Assembly (NCBI RefSeq): GCF_009831625.1
Contig: NZ_WUUS01000010.1
Span: 62,001-126,000 of the forward strand
Origin: Halobaculum saliterrae
Lineage (GTDB): Archaea; Halobacteriota; Halobacteria; Halobacteriales; Haloferacaceae
Length of the DNA stretch: 64,000 bases
Direction of reading: 5' to 3'
The stretch's first letter is position 1. Each line of letters starts with the position of its first letter. The notes below the pieces were generated by a model. The model was not told the origin of the DNA. It did not search any database and saw only the letters and a program-made list of their open reading frames with translations. A program made the translations under genes and the position numbers. Of this stretch, positions 52,569 through 61,817 are shown piece by piece.

Positions 52569-53510
52569 CTACAGCCGGTCGTAGCGCTGGAGTCCGTGCC
52601 AGATGGCGTCGACCATCCGCGATTCGCCGTCCCCCTTGCGTCCGGCGGCGCCGCGGTCGTCCCCGGCCGCCTCCTCCCACCCCCGGGCGAGGGCGTCCTC
52701 GATGACCGTCAGCGAGTGGTTCTCGAAGTTGTTCATGCCGCGGAAGTCCTCGAGCGCCGCCCGCTCCTCCTCCCCGAACGAGGCGTCGGGCTCCGCGTCG
52801 AGGAACCCCAGGTCCGCGAGCGTCGCCGAGACCGCCAGCGCCGCGTCGCCGGTCAGCTCCGCGGGGTCGTCGGGCTCCTCGCGGGCGAGCAGCGTCACGT
52901 CGTAGAGCTTGAACACCCGCTCCAATTCGTCGATGGGGCGCTCGTGGTCGTCGACGCGAACGTCCACCCAGCGATCGTTGCGCCCGTCGTAGCCCCCCTC
53001 GGGCTTGGCGACGTACAGCGCGGCCGACTGCTCGCCGCGGGAGTCGCCTCCGGCGTCGTTTCCGGCGTGCAGCGCCGCGATGAGCCGGTCCGGGAGTCCC
53101 CCCTCGGACACCTCGAACGCCTCCGCCATCGCGTCGATCGTCGCCTCGTTCTCGAGGATGTTCCCCTGAACCGTGTAGTGCTCGCCATGTCGGTCGCCGG
53201 CGACATCGAAACACTCGTCGCCGGTGAACGCCGCCGGCTCGCCGTCGAGGCCGACGACCCCGATCTGTCGCTGTGGGGCCTCGTCGTCGGCGTCGGTGAG
53301 CGCCTCGATCGCCTCGGCGGCGGTGTGCCCCTCGCGGAGGAGGTCGAGCCCGTCCGGCCCGTACGCGACGTTCGCGAAGCTCTGCGTGGCGATCGCGCCG
53401 GCGTCGGCGGAGACGAACGGGACGACGGCTCCGACGGAGACGAACTTCGACTGGACCGCGACCCCGACCGCGTCGGTCTCGGGATCGCGCGCGGCGATGG
53501 AGAACGTCAT
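52569..53510 (-). CDS. DUF1028 family (Ntn-hydrolase-like) protein
   Basis: 313 residues starting MTFSIAARDPETDAVGVAVQSKFVSVGAVVPFV, the standard DUF1028 N-terminus, followed by GAIATQSFANVAYGP and GRNDRWVDVRVDDH. The family has an Ntn-hydrolase-like four-layer fold and is often encoded beside peptidases or amidases, but without a proven reaction. The C-terminal about 60 residues resemble a peptidoglycan-binding-like add-on found in some members (uncertain). CTTTTGC on the minus strand near 53537 is the TATA box. Confidence 0.88.
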   Translation of the reverse strand: MTFSIAARDPETDAVGVAVQSKFVSVGAVVPFVSADAGAIATQSFANVAYGPDGLDLLREGHTAAEAIEALTDADDEAPQRQIGVVGLDGEPAAFTGDECFDVAGDRHGEHYTVQGNILENEATIDAMAEAFEVSEGGLPDRLIAALHAGNDAGGDSRGEQSAALYVAKPEGGYDGRNDRWVDVRVDDHERPIDELERVFKLYDVTLLAREEPDDPAELTGDAALAVSATLADLGFLDAEPDASFGEEERAALEDFRGMNNFENHSLTVIEDALARGWEEAAGDDRGAAGRKGDGESRMVDAIWHGLQRYDRL

Positions 53511-53568
53511 TCGGTGGCATCTGCGGCGGGGACGGCAAAAGCGTGCCGGGGTGCGGTCGGACCGGTAT

Positions 53569-53628
53569 CGAGACGGAGTCGGAAGTCAAGACGGAGGTCG
53601 AGACGAAGTCGAAAGTCGAGACGGAGGC
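53569..53628. repeat. Two 30-bp imperfect direct repeats
   Basis: Copies at 53569-53598 and 53599-53628 differ at four of 30 positions; both open CGAGACG and end AGACGGAGG. Internally each contains GAGACG-like sub-repeats. The array is between the DUF1028 promoter and the 3' end of the VOC gene, so it is not inside a recognised gene. Confidence 0.7.
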
Positions 53629-53670
53629 GGTCGGGGACGGGTCCGGAGCGTGAACCCGGAGAACGGCCGC

Positions 53671-54078
53671 CTACGACACGTGCTCGATGAGTTCGACGAT
53701 GGTGCCGGCGGGGTCGACGAGGAACGCGATCCGGAGGTCGCCGAAGCGCTCGGGACCCATCACCCAGTCGACGCCGGCGCCGGCGGCGTCGATCGCCTCG
53801 CGGGCGGCGTCGACGTCGTCGACGACGAACCCGAAGTGGAGCAGGCCGTTCGGCATCGACTCCACGTCGCCGGTCGCCTCGTAGGGCGCCCGATCGAAGA
53901 CGTACACGCGCTTGTCGGCCACCTCGAGGGCGACGTGCTCGACCGCGGTCGCGCCCTCGCCGTCGTCGGCGTGGCCCCGCTCGATGACGGTCCCGTCGAA
54001 CGCCTCCTCGTAGAACGCCGCCGTCGCATCCACGTCGTCGGCCTTCAGCGCCACGTGGAAGAACGAGTTCGGTGTCAC
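53671..54078 (-). CDS. VOC/glyoxalase-fold protein
   Basis: 135 residues. FFHVALKADDVDATAAFYEEAF and LHFGFVVDDVDAAREAIDAAG are the paired VOC modules, ending DPAGTIVELIEHVS. Likely ligands are His9, His52 (VEHVALEV), the second-module His and Glu near the end. It is only distantly like the VOC protein at 15.8 kb. Start GTG at 54078; no clear TATA box. Confidence 0.82.
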   Translation of the reverse strand: MTPNSFFHVALKADDVDATAAFYEEAFDGTVIERGHADDGEGATAVEHVALEVADKRVYVFDRAPYEATGDVESMPNGLLHFGFVVDDVDAAREAIDAAGAGVDWVMGPERFGDLRIAFLVDPAGTIVELIEHVS

Positions 54079-54243
54079 GGGCCGTCCGTCGCCCCCCGCG
54101 ACCAAGGGGTTTCCGGCGGATCGAGGGTGTTCACGGGGGCCCGTGGCGCTCGCGGCGATGGTCCCGTGCCGCCGCCGCGACGGAGAGGTGCACGTCGCCG
54201 TGGCGACGAGGCGTTTTTCCCCGTACCGCCGGTACGGGCGGGC

Positions 54244-55017
54244 ATGGACGTCCGGGGCGATCGCGAGTGCAAGGAGTGCGGGACCCGCTGGTCGTACTTC
54301 GAGACGGGGAGCGTCGCGTGTCCGGACTGCGGAAGCCTCCGGAGCGTCGGCACCGGCGAACGACGGAGACACACCGACGCGCCGGCGGAGTTGGATCTCA
54401 CCTCCGTGTTGGCCGAGATCGACGGTACTCCCCTCGTGGACCTCGTCGACGAGATCAAATCGGAGTGCCGGGCGTATCTCCGCAAGCGAGGGTTCATCCG
54501 CGGCGGCGACCTCGCGCCGCTCGACGACGCGTACCTCGCGGCCGCCGAGTTACGCCACGCCGCGGACGTGTACGGACGGATCGCCGGTCCCGGCGGCGGC
54601 CGAGCGGACGCGACCATGGGCGAGCGCGGGCCCGAGGGGACCTCCCCGGGCGTCACCGACGACGAGGAGTGGTACGTCACGGCCCTCCTGCGCGCGACCG
54701 ACACGGGCGAGCGACCGAGTGCGGGCGAGGTGCCGCCGCGGATGCACGAGGCGCGGGGCCTCGCCGCCGCCGAGGCGGTACTCGAGTACCGCACGGACGT
54801 GGCGAGGTACCTCGAGGACCACCCGGACCCGGAGGCGAGCAGGACGCTCGGCGCCGTCCGCGACCGCGCGAAGCGGATCGACGCGCTGGAGGGCGACGTT
54901 GCGCCCGCGGAGGCGGACGCGCTCGTCGACGCGGCCGTCGAGTTGGGTCGGTACCTCGTCGCCGACGACGTGGAGGCCCTGGCGAGCGCGCGGGAGCGCC
55001 TCGACGACACCGAGTGA
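54244..55017 (+). CDS. TFIIB-type zinc-ribbon protein of unknown function
   Basis: 257 residues. N-terminal zinc ribbon: CKECGTRWSYFETGSVACPDCGS. The rest is helical with LVDEIKSECRAYLRKRGFIRGGDLAPLDDAYLAAAELRHAADVYGRI and further helices to the end. No DNA-binding HTH is recognised, so it is not a standard TFB. GTTTTTCC about 27 bases upstream is the TATA box. Confidence 0.78.
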   Translation: MDVRGDRECKECGTRWSYFETGSVACPDCGSLRSVGTGERRRHTDAPAELDLTSVLAEIDGTPLVDLVDEIKSECRAYLRKRGFIRGGDLAPLDDAYLAAAELRHAADVYGRIAGPGGGRADATMGERGPEGTSPGVTDDEEWYVTALLRATDTGERPSAGEVPPRMHEARGLAAAEAVLEYRTDVARYLEDHPDPEASRTLGAVRDRAKRIDALEGDVAPAEADALVDAAVELGRYLVADDVEALASARERLDDTE

Positions 55018-55045
55018 GGCCGCACTGCGGGGCCGACCGCTCGCC

Positions 55046-56008
55046 TCACCCGTCGCTCTTCTCGAACCCCTCGCGAAGCGCCGCGGCCGTGTCCGCCAGT
55101 ACCCCGCGGGCCGCGCTCACACCGAGTTCGCCGAGCATCCCGGCGACGCCGTGGATCAGCGACGGGTAGTGGAGGTGGTCGACGGGGACGCCGGCGTCCG
55201 CGAGCGCCTCGGCGTAAGCGACTCCCTCGTCGCGCAGCGGGTCGAACCCGCAGGTGACGACCGTCGCCGACGGGAGGTCGGCGTGGCTGCACGCCGCCAA
55301 CGGACACGCGTACGGGTTCGCGAGTTCGAGGTCGCTCCGCCAGTAGTGCCGTCTGAAGTAGTCGATGTCCGCCGGTTCGAGGTAGTAGCCCTCGCCGTTC
55401 TCCTCGTAGGACGGCCAGTCTCCGGCGGGGTCCACGACCGGATAGACGAGCGTCTGGTGGTCGATGGCCGGGCCGCCCGTCTCGCGGGCATGCAGGGCGG
55501 CCGCCGCGGCGAAGTTGCCGCCCGCGCTGTCGCCGCCGACGGCGAGCCGACCGTCCCCGTCCACCGCTTCGGGGCCGTTCGCGACCCACTCCGTCGCCGC
55601 GATCGCGTCCTCCACCCCCGCGGGAAACGGGTCCTCCGGAGCGAGCCGGTAGTCGACCGAGACGACGACGCAGTCCGCCTCGTCGGCGAGCACCCGGCAG
55701 ATCCCGTCGACCGTGTCGAGCGACCCGATCACCCAGCCGCCGCCGTGGAAGTAGACGAGTACCGGGAACGGCCCCTCGCCCTCGGGCGTGTACACCCTGA
55801 TCGGGACCTCCGGCCCGTCGCCGTACCCGGGGACTGTGCGGTCCGTGACCGTCGCCAGTTCCGGGACGTCCGTCGGCTCGCCGCGCCAGTCGGAGAAGAA
55901 CTCGCGAGCCTCCCGCGGGGGGAGGTCGTGCAGATCCGGCACGTCGGCGTCGTCCATCGTCTCCAACAGCTCCCTCGCCTCGGGGTCGAGGTCCGCGTCT
56001 CTGTCCAT
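55046..56008 (-). CDS. HSL-family alpha/beta hydrolase (esterase)
   Basis: 320 residues with the hormone-sensitive lipase signatures: HGGGWVIGS (oxyanion hole), GGDSAGGN (nucleophile Ser), FDPLRDEG (Asp) and IHGVAGM (His). Probably a carboxylesterase for short-chain esters. Start ATG 56008 with TTTATT on the minus strand about 27 bases upstream. Confidence 0.93.
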   Translation of the reverse strand: MDRDADLDPEARELLETMDDADVPDLHDLPPREAREFFSDWRGEPTDVPELATVTDRTVPGYGDGPEVPIRVYTPEGEGPFPVLVYFHGGGWVIGSLDTVDGICRVLADEADCVVVSVDYRLAPEDPFPAGVEDAIAATEWVANGPEAVDGDGRLAVGGDSAGGNFAAAAALHARETGGPAIDHQTLVYPVVDPAGDWPSYEENGEGYYLEPADIDYFRRHYWRSDLELANPYACPLAACSHADLPSATVVTCGFDPLRDEGVAYAEALADAGVPVDHLHYPSLIHGVAGMLGELGVSAARGVLADTAAALREGFEKSDG

Positions 56009-56093
56009 GCGGGACGATACCAAGTGGCGGAGAATAAATCGGTTGCCGGGGGGCGAACGACAACGGAGAAGACGAGTCGCGGCGGCGTCCCGT

Positions 56094-56978
56094 TCAGGGA
56101 AGGTCGATCTCGACGCCGTGCTGTTCGCCCGCGGCCTTCACTGTGTTGTACAGCAACATCGCGCGGGTCATCGGACCGACGCCGCCGGGGACGGGAGTGA
56201 TCGCGCCCGCCTTCCCGGCGACCCCGTCGTAGTCCACGTCGCCGACGAGCGTCGACTCGCCGTCGCGCTCGACGCGGTTGATCCCCACGTCGATGACGGT
56301 CGCGCCCTCGCTCACCATGTCGGCAGTGATGAACTCCGGGATGCCGGCGGCGGCGACGACGATATCCGCGCGGCGGGTGTGGCTGGCGAGGTCGTCGGTC
56401 CGGGAGTGACACACCGTGGTCGTCGCGTTGCCGCCCTCGCCGCGACCGAAGAGGAGGTTGGCCATCGGCTTGCCGACGATGTCCGAGCGACCGACGACGA
56501 CCGCCTCCTTCCCCTCCGGGTCCACGTCCGCCGACGCGAGCAGGCGCTGGATGCCGTGGGGCGTGCAGGGCTTGAATCGCGGGTTGCCTGCGACGAGGCG
56601 CCCCACGTTCTCCGGGTGGAAGCCGTCCACGTCCTTCGCGGGGTCGACCGAACGCAGGACGCGTCGGGTGTCGACGTGGTCGACAACGGGCATCTGGACG
56701 AGGATCCCGTGGACCTCGTCGTCCGCGTTCAGTTCCTCGATCGTGTCGTACAGTTCCTCGGCGGGCGCGTCGTTGTCCACGTCGACGTGGATCCCTCGCA
56801 TCCCGACCTCCTCGCAGTCGTTCTGCTTCATCGAGACGTACGTCTCGCTGGCGGGGTCGTCGCTCATCAGCACGGTCGCGAGCGCGGGGTCGACGCCCTC
56901 CGCTTGGAGCGTCTCCACGCAGTCAGCGACGCCCGAACGGATCTCGGCGGCGACGGCGTTCCCGTCGATATCGGTCAT
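56094..56978 (-). CDS. folD: Methylene-THF dehydrogenase / methenyl-THF cyclohydrolase
   Basis: A 294-residue bifunctional enzyme interconverting 5,10-methylene-, methenyl- and 10-formyl-THF with NADP. The conserved active-site Lys is in YVSMKQNDCEEVG, and VVGRSDIVGKPMANLL and TPVPGGVGPMTRAMLLYN are present. Downstream of glyA in the same direction, so together they move one-carbon units from serine. It has its own likely promoter in the 120-base gap (ATTCTTA, minus strand). Confidence 0.97.
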   Translation of the reverse strand: MTDIDGNAVAAEIRSGVADCVETLQAEGVDPALATVLMSDDPASETYVSMKQNDCEEVGMRGIHVDVDNDAPAEELYDTIEELNADDEVHGILVQMPVVDHVDTRRVLRSVDPAKDVDGFHPENVGRLVAGNPRFKPCTPHGIQRLLASADVDPEGKEAVVVGRSDIVGKPMANLLFGRGEGGNATTTVCHSRTDDLASHTRRADIVVAAAGIPEFITADMVSEGATVIDVGINRVERDGESTLVGDVDYDGVAGKAGAITPVPGGVGPMTRAMLLYNTVKAAGEQHGVEIDLP

Positions 56979-57034
56979 GGTCGATGGGGCGGCGGCGACG
57001 CGTAAGAATCCTCGGGTTCGTGCATACCGACCGC

Positions 57035-57054
57035 CATATTCAGACGAGAATATG
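57035..57054. promoter_or_regulatory. Inverted repeat between glyA and folD
   Basis: CATATTC and GAATATG are perfect 7-bp arms separated by AGACGA. The element lies about 30 bases upstream of the presumed folD TATA box and 45 bases past the glyA stop. It could be an operator for folD; the arms are too AT-rich to be a typical GC hairpin. Confidence 0.45.
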
Positions 57055-57098
57055 CATAGATGTGGTGTTCGGTCCGGCTGACGTGGCCGCCCGCCGAC

Positions 57099-58346
57099 CT
57101 ACTCGTACAGCGGGTTCGCGTCGGTCAGCTCGTCGACGCGCTCGCGGACCTCGGCGATGGTCGACTCGTCCTCGACGTTGTCGACGACCCGGTGGATGAG
57201 GTCGCCGACCTCGCGGCAGTCGGCCTCGTCGAAGCCGCGGGTGGTGAGCGCGGGCGTCCCGGCGCGGATGCCCGAGGGGTCGAATGGCGAGCGCGTCTCG
57301 CCGGGCACCGTGTTCGCGTTGAGGACGATGCCGGCGTCGGCGAGCGCCTCCTCGGCGTCGCCGCCGGAGGTGTCGGGGTGGGATTCACGCAGGTCGACGA
57401 GCACGAGGTGGGTGTCGGTGCCGCCGGAGACGACCTCGAAGCCGTTGTCCGCGAACGACTCCGCCAGCGCCTCGGCGTTGTCGACGACCTGCTGTGCGTA
57501 CCCCTCGAACTCGGGCTCCAGCGCCTCGCCGAAGCCGACGGCCTTGCCCGCGATGTTGTGCATCAGGGGGCCGCCCTGCCCGCCGGGGAACACCGCCGCG
57601 TCGACGGCGTCGGCGTGCTCCTCGTCGCACATGACGATGCCGCCGCGACCGGCGCGGATCGTCTTGTGGGTGGAGCCGGTCACGAAGTCCGCGACGCCGA
57701 CGGGCGAGTCGTGGACGCCCGCGGCGACGAGTCCGGTGATGTGGGCGATGTCCGCGAGGTGGTGGGCGCCGACGTCGTCCGCGACCGCCTGGATGCGCTC
57801 CCACTCGACCTCCCGCGGGTACGCCGAGTACCCGGAGACGATGATGTCGGGGTCGAACTCCTCGGCCTGCGTCTCCAGCGCCTCGTAGTCGATGTAGCCC
57901 GTCTCGGGGTCGACGCCGTACTGCTCGACCTCGAACAGCTGGCCGGTGAAGTTCGCGGGATGACCGTGGCTGAGGTGCCCGCCGTGTTCGAGTTCCAGCG
58001 AGAGGATCTTGTCGCCCGGGTCCAGCGTCGCGAGGTAGACGGCCATGTTGGCCTGCGTGCCCGAGTGGGGCTGGACGTTGACGTGCTCGGCGCCCCACAG
58101 CTCCGTGGCGCGCTCGATCGCGAGCTCCTCAACGTCGTCGGCGAACTCACAGCCCGCGTAGTAGCGCTTGCCGGGATACCCCTCGGCGTACTTGTTCGTG
58201 AGGGCGCTGCCCTGCGCCTCCAACACGGCCTCGGAGACGTGGTTCTCGGAGGCGATCATCGCCAGCGTGTCCTGTTGTCGGCGAACCTCGCCCTCGAGGG
58301 CGTCCGCGACGGCCGGATCTGTCTCGCGTACCTCGGGATACTCCAT
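57099..58346 (-). CDS. glyA: Serine hydroxymethyltransferase
   Basis: A 415-residue PLP enzyme converting serine and (H4)folate to glycine and methylene-THF. Motifs: MIASENHVSEAVLEAQGSALTNKYAEGYPGKRYY, the PLP lysine in VTGSTHKTIRAGRGG, and the C-terminal GIRAGTPALTTRGF. Length is normal. It supplies methylene-THF to FolD and PanB, both encoded in this window. Confidence 0.98.
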   Translation of the reverse strand: MEYPEVRETDPAVADALEGEVRRQQDTLAMIASENHVSEAVLEAQGSALTNKYAEGYPGKRYYAGCEFADDVEELAIERATELWGAEHVNVQPHSGTQANMAVYLATLDPGDKILSLELEHGGHLSHGHPANFTGQLFEVEQYGVDPETGYIDYEALETQAEEFDPDIIVSGYSAYPREVEWERIQAVADDVGAHHLADIAHITGLVAAGVHDSPVGVADFVTGSTHKTIRAGRGGIVMCDEEHADAVDAAVFPGGQGGPLMHNIAGKAVGFGEALEPEFEGYAQQVVDNAEALAESFADNGFEVVSGGTDTHLVLVDLRESHPDTSGGDAEEALADAGIVLNANTVPGETRSPFDPSGIRAGTPALTTRGFDEADCREVGDLIHRVVDNVEDESTIAEVRERVDELTDANPLYE

Positions 58347-58444
58347 ACCGATGGTCGGGCGAGCGTCGACAAAAAGCCATGCGTACTCGCGTGCGGCCGG
58401 GCGATACCGATAAATGGGACCGACCCACAGGTCCGTCCAGTCGA

Positions 58445-60526
58445 ATGCAGGTCGAACGGACCGAGGAGGGGTTCCGGGCGGTCGACGCCGCCAAACAGTC
58501 CATCGACGTTCGGGTGGACGGCTGGAGCGACCGCGCCGACGCGTCGATCCCGTCGCTCGAGTCCGCCATCGACGCGCTCGACCTCGGGGACACCTGGACG
58601 CCGGACGCGACGGTGTCGGGGTCGGTCGAGTCCCTCGGGTTTCCGCCGGTGTACGCGCCGATACGCGACGTCGACACCGGGGAGATGTACGACCTCGGCA
58701 GCGGCACCGGCCCGCTGTCGATCCCCGAGGGGTCGTACGCGCTCTGCGTCGAGAGCAGGGTCGACGTGTACGTCCGCTTCGAGGGGGCCGTGACGATCGA
58801 GAAGCCGCGATACGAGCGGCTTCGGGTTCGGTTCCCGACGACGACCGCCGTCGAGATCGGGTTCGCCGGCGGCGTCCACGACGAGCCGGAGACGGTGACG
58901 GTGCCGCGGACGCCCGAGGGAGTCGCGACGGCGCTCTCGACGTTTCCGGCCGGGCATCGCACCTCGACCGCCGACCGCTCGTTCGACAGCATGCGCGGGA
59001 TGCCGCCGCGGATCGCGTTCGGGGAATCGGTCTCGGTTCCAGAGACGCTGCGTGAGTCGCGCGCCGACGCCGACGTGCGTGTCGTCGTTCCTCCGGACCT
59101 CGACTACCTGTTCGTCGTCTCGCCGTTGGCCCACTACGTCGGCGCCGATATCGCCGTCGAGCCGGGGGGTCGCCCCCGTCTCGAAACGCCCGGCGGGATC
59201 CGCACGCTCCCGGGGCTCCCCGAGTTGCAGGACGCGGTCGCCTCGCTGCTCGAACGGACGTTCCACCTCGACTGCGTCGTCAGGGAGGCCGGCCCGCACG
59301 GCTCGGACCTGTCGGTCGGAGCGGTGGCCTCGGAACTCGATCTCGACGCCGAGTCGCTGTACGCCGCATCGCCGGGGGAACGGCTCGACGCGTACCTCGA
59401 GACGCCGTTCGAGTCGGTCCGCGATCGGTTCCCCGAGTGGCACCTGTCGATGTCGATCGACCCCCGGTACGACCACGTGCCGACGCTGTCGCACCTCCTC
59501 GCGAACGTCCCGCATGTCCGGGTCGCGGAGTCCACCGCGCTGCCGGAGTCGGAGTGGCTCGACACCTCGCTGTCCGACTTCTACCGACGCGACGCGGGAG
59601 AGGTCGCGTCCGTCGACCCCGTCCGACCGTCGCTGGGGCCGGGACGTACGCACGGCTGGCTCGCCGAGGGCGTACCGATAGACGCGTTCAAAACGGTTCC
59701 GGAGGCGTACGAGAACCGAGGCCGATACCTCGATTCCGCGGGCGAGCCGATCTCGATCGTCGCGATCCTGAACGACGGGGACATGCGCGAGGAGCACGAC
59801 ACCGTCGCCGCCCACTACCGCGAGCGCGCGGAGGCACTCGGCCTCGAGGTGTCGGTCCGGGAGCACCTCAGCGTCGACGAGCTCGCCTCGACGTTCGAGT
59901 CGCGCACCGACCTCGTCCACTACATCGGCCACTGCGAGCGGGACGGCCTCCGGTGTGCCGACGGCTACCTCTCGGCGTCGTCGCTCTCAGCGTCGAACGC
60001 CCAGACGTTCTTCTTGAACGCCTGCGGCTCCTTCCACGAGGGGGTGGAGCTGATCCGGAAGGGGAGCGTCGCGGGCGCGGTCACGTTCAGCGAGGTGCTC
60101 GACGGGCAGGCCGCGACGGTCGGAACGATGTTCGCCCGGCTGCTCGTCACGGGCTACTGCATGGAGCGGGCGCTCGACAAGTCGCGGCGCCAGATCATGA
60201 CCGGTAAGGACTACGCCGTCGTCGGCGACGGAACGCACGTCCTGACGAAGTCGGAGCACATCGTCGGCACCGACGTTCGCGTGACTCACGCCGGATCGGA
60301 CGGCTTCGACGTGACGGTCTCGATGGGCGCGCCCTGGATGGCGGGCGGGTTCTTCCGGCCGTACCTGCAGGAGGGCGACGAGACGCATCTCTTGGGCGAG
60401 CGCAGGGAGTTCACTGTCGACCGTCCGTCGCTGATCGAGTTCCTCTCGTACGCGGACGCCCCCGTGCTGTTCGACGGGGAACTCCGCTGGTCGAACGAGC
60501 TGGCCGAGGACCTCCGGGGGCCGTAG
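58445..60526 (+). CDS. CHAT/caspase-like peptidase-domain protein of unknown function
   Basis: 693 residues. Residues about 440-600 look like a clan CD (CHAT/caspase-like) peptidase: VAILNDGDM starts the fold, LVHYIGHCERDGL gives the His (496) and FFLNACGSF the Cys (527), then VAGAVTFSEVLDGQAATVGTMFARLLVTGY. The large N-terminal region (about 1-430) is beta-rich with no repeats recognised. No CRISPR or TPR partner is nearby. GATAAATG about 30 bases upstream is the TATA box, setting the ATG at 58445. Candidate: a self-defence or signalling protease; the function is not known. Confidence 0.75.
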   Translation: MQVERTEEGFRAVDAAKQSIDVRVDGWSDRADASIPSLESAIDALDLGDTWTPDATVSGSVESLGFPPVYAPIRDVDTGEMYDLGSGTGPLSIPEGSYALCVESRVDVYVRFEGAVTIEKPRYERLRVRFPTTTAVEIGFAGGVHDEPETVTVPRTPEGVATALSTFPAGHRTSTADRSFDSMRGMPPRIAFGESVSVPETLRESRADADVRVVVPPDLDYLFVVSPLAHYVGADIAVEPGGRPRLETPGGIRTLPGLPELQDAVASLLERTFHLDCVVREAGPHGSDLSVGAVASELDLDAESLYAASPGERLDAYLETPFESVRDRFPEWHLSMSIDPRYDHVPTLSHLLANVPHVRVAESTALPESEWLDTSLSDFYRRDAGEVASVDPVRPSLGPGRTHGWLAEGVPIDAFKTVPEAYENRGRYLDSAGEPISIVAILNDGDMREEHDTVAAHYRERAEALGLEVSVREHLSVDELASTFESRTDLVHYIGHCERDGLRCADGYLSASSLSASNAQTFFLNACGSFHEGVELIRKGSVAGAVTFSEVLDGQAATVGTMFARLLVTGYCMERALDKSRRQIMTGKDYAVVGDGTHVLTKSEHIVGTDVRVTHAGSDGFDVTVSMGAPWMAGGFFRPYLQEGDETHLLGERREFTVDRPSLIEFLSYADAPVLFDGELRWSNELAEDLRGP

Positions 60527-60545
60527 GCGCACTCGAACGCTGTCG

Positions 60546-60734
60546 TCAGGGCCCCGACGACACGTCGCCGACGCCGGTCGGGTCGGTCGCGAACTCCGTT
60601 GCCACAGCCGCATCCGCAGTGAGGGCCAACGCCAACACGACCGCCAGCACGGTCGCCACCGCGATCCACAGGTGTCGGTTGTCGCCGAGCGTCAGTACCG
60701 ATCCGATCGTTCGTACGCCGAGCGGGCGGACCAT
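60546..60734 (-). CDS. 62-residue single-helix protein
   Basis: A basic N-terminus (MVRPLGVRTIGS), a hydrophobic helix IAVATVLAVVLALALTADAAVA that looks like a signal peptide or anchor, and a short tail ending VSSGP. GTTAAG on the minus strand (60759-60764) is 25-30 bases before its ATG, which supports it as a gene. Divergent from tbsP. No family recognised. Confidence 0.55.
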   Translation of the reverse strand: MVRPLGVRTIGSVLTLGDNRHLWIAVATVLAVVLALALTADAAVATEFATDPTGVGDVSSGP

Positions 60735-60878
60735 ATATTCACAATAATCATGTATGTACTTAACAGTTAGGACAGATTATATCTCGGTCCCTCGCGGACG
60801 TATTCCCCACGTAGAGCGCTTTATTCTACCGAATCTCCGTTAGTATTAAATATTCAACCGGCGTCTCTGTAGGTACCA
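60735..60878. promoter_or_regulatory. AT-rich divergent promoter region of tbsP
   Basis: This 144-base gap is strikingly AT-rich. It holds TTAAATATT at 60846-60854 (TATA box for tbsP, about 29 bases before its ATG) and GTTAAG for the small divergent gene. The stretch 60734-60785 contains several AT-rich direct and inverted elements. A regulator such as TbsP itself could bind here (inference). Confidence 0.6.
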
Positions 60879-61697
60879 ATGGCCACCAACGTATTCGAGC
60901 GATCGATGAACGAGGTCCTCCGGTCCCTGTTCGATCGGTCCGCGGGCGAACTCGTCATCGTCGATCCGAACGCGGCGACGCTCGAGTCGCTCATCGACGT
61001 GGGATCCGACTACGACGACGACCTCCCGACGCTGAACGTGCTCGCGGACAGCCGCATGCTCAAGGACGTGATGGACGACTTCCTCGTCGCCGGCGACGCG
61101 GCCGACCTGGTCGACGCCGGGTCGATGACGCTGCGCGAGCTGGACGGCGACGCCGACAACACGCTCGTGGCCGGCGAGGACGAGCTGTACGCAATCGTGT
61201 CGGCGGGAGAACATGTCGCCGCGCTCGCGGCCGACGACGAGTCGTTCGCCGCGGACGCCTATGAGACGTACCGCGGTCAGTGGGCGGACGCGGAGCCGTT
61301 CTCCCTCCGCACGCCGGCGCTCTCTCGCGTCCGCGAGACCCTCGACGAGGACATCGGGGAGGCGGTCCGTGCCGACTTCGACGCGGTGCTCACCTCGCTC
61401 GAGACCGCCCGCGGCGACGGCGACGGTCTCGACGAGGTGACGATCTCGCTGCTCGTCGCCGCGAAGAACGACGTGCTCCTGTACGACATCAGCAAGTGGG
61501 GCGAGGACATCGGCATCGCCTCGAAGGCGACGTTCTCTCGTACGAAGACGCGGCTCGAGGACCTGGGCCTCATCGACACCGAGAAGGTGCCCATCGACGT
61601 GGGCCGTCCCCGCCTCCGCCTGAAGCTCGGGGACGACCGGCTTCGCGAGGCCTCCGGCGACGAGTTGGCGAGCGTCGCCCACCGGATGCTGAACTGA
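60879..61697 (+). CDS. tbsP: TbsP-type transcriptional regulator
   Basis: 272 residues. The C-terminal half carries the conserved block LDEVTISLLVAAKNDVLLYDISKWGEDIGIASKATFSRTK, a winged-helix region, followed by DTEKVPIDVGRPRLRLKLGD. That is the haloarchaeal TbsP (DUF5821) family, reported to act with TrmB in glucose-responsive control of central carbon genes in Haloferax. The N-terminal half (about 1-150) is a possible sensor domain. The family call is from memory; target genes here are unknown. Confidence 0.85.
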   Translation: MATNVFERSMNEVLRSLFDRSAGELVIVDPNAATLESLIDVGSDYDDDLPTLNVLADSRMLKDVMDDFLVAGDAADLVDAGSMTLRELDGDADNTLVAGEDELYAIVSAGEHVAALAADDESFAADAYETYRGQWADAEPFSLRTPALSRVRETLDEDIGEAVRADFDAVLTSLETARGDGDGLDEVTISLLVAAKNDVLLYDISKWGEDIGIASKATFSRTKTRLEDLGLIDTEKVPIDVGRPRLRLKLGDDRLREASGDELASVAHRMLN

Positions 61698-61817
61698 GCC
61701 GGGCGAGCGACCGAGCCGACCGGGCCCCACGCCGAGCGCGCCCGCCGGATCCGACTCCACGGCGGACGTATCCGCCCGACCGGCCACCTTTTTGTGCGAC
61801 TCACTCCACGGGCGGGC

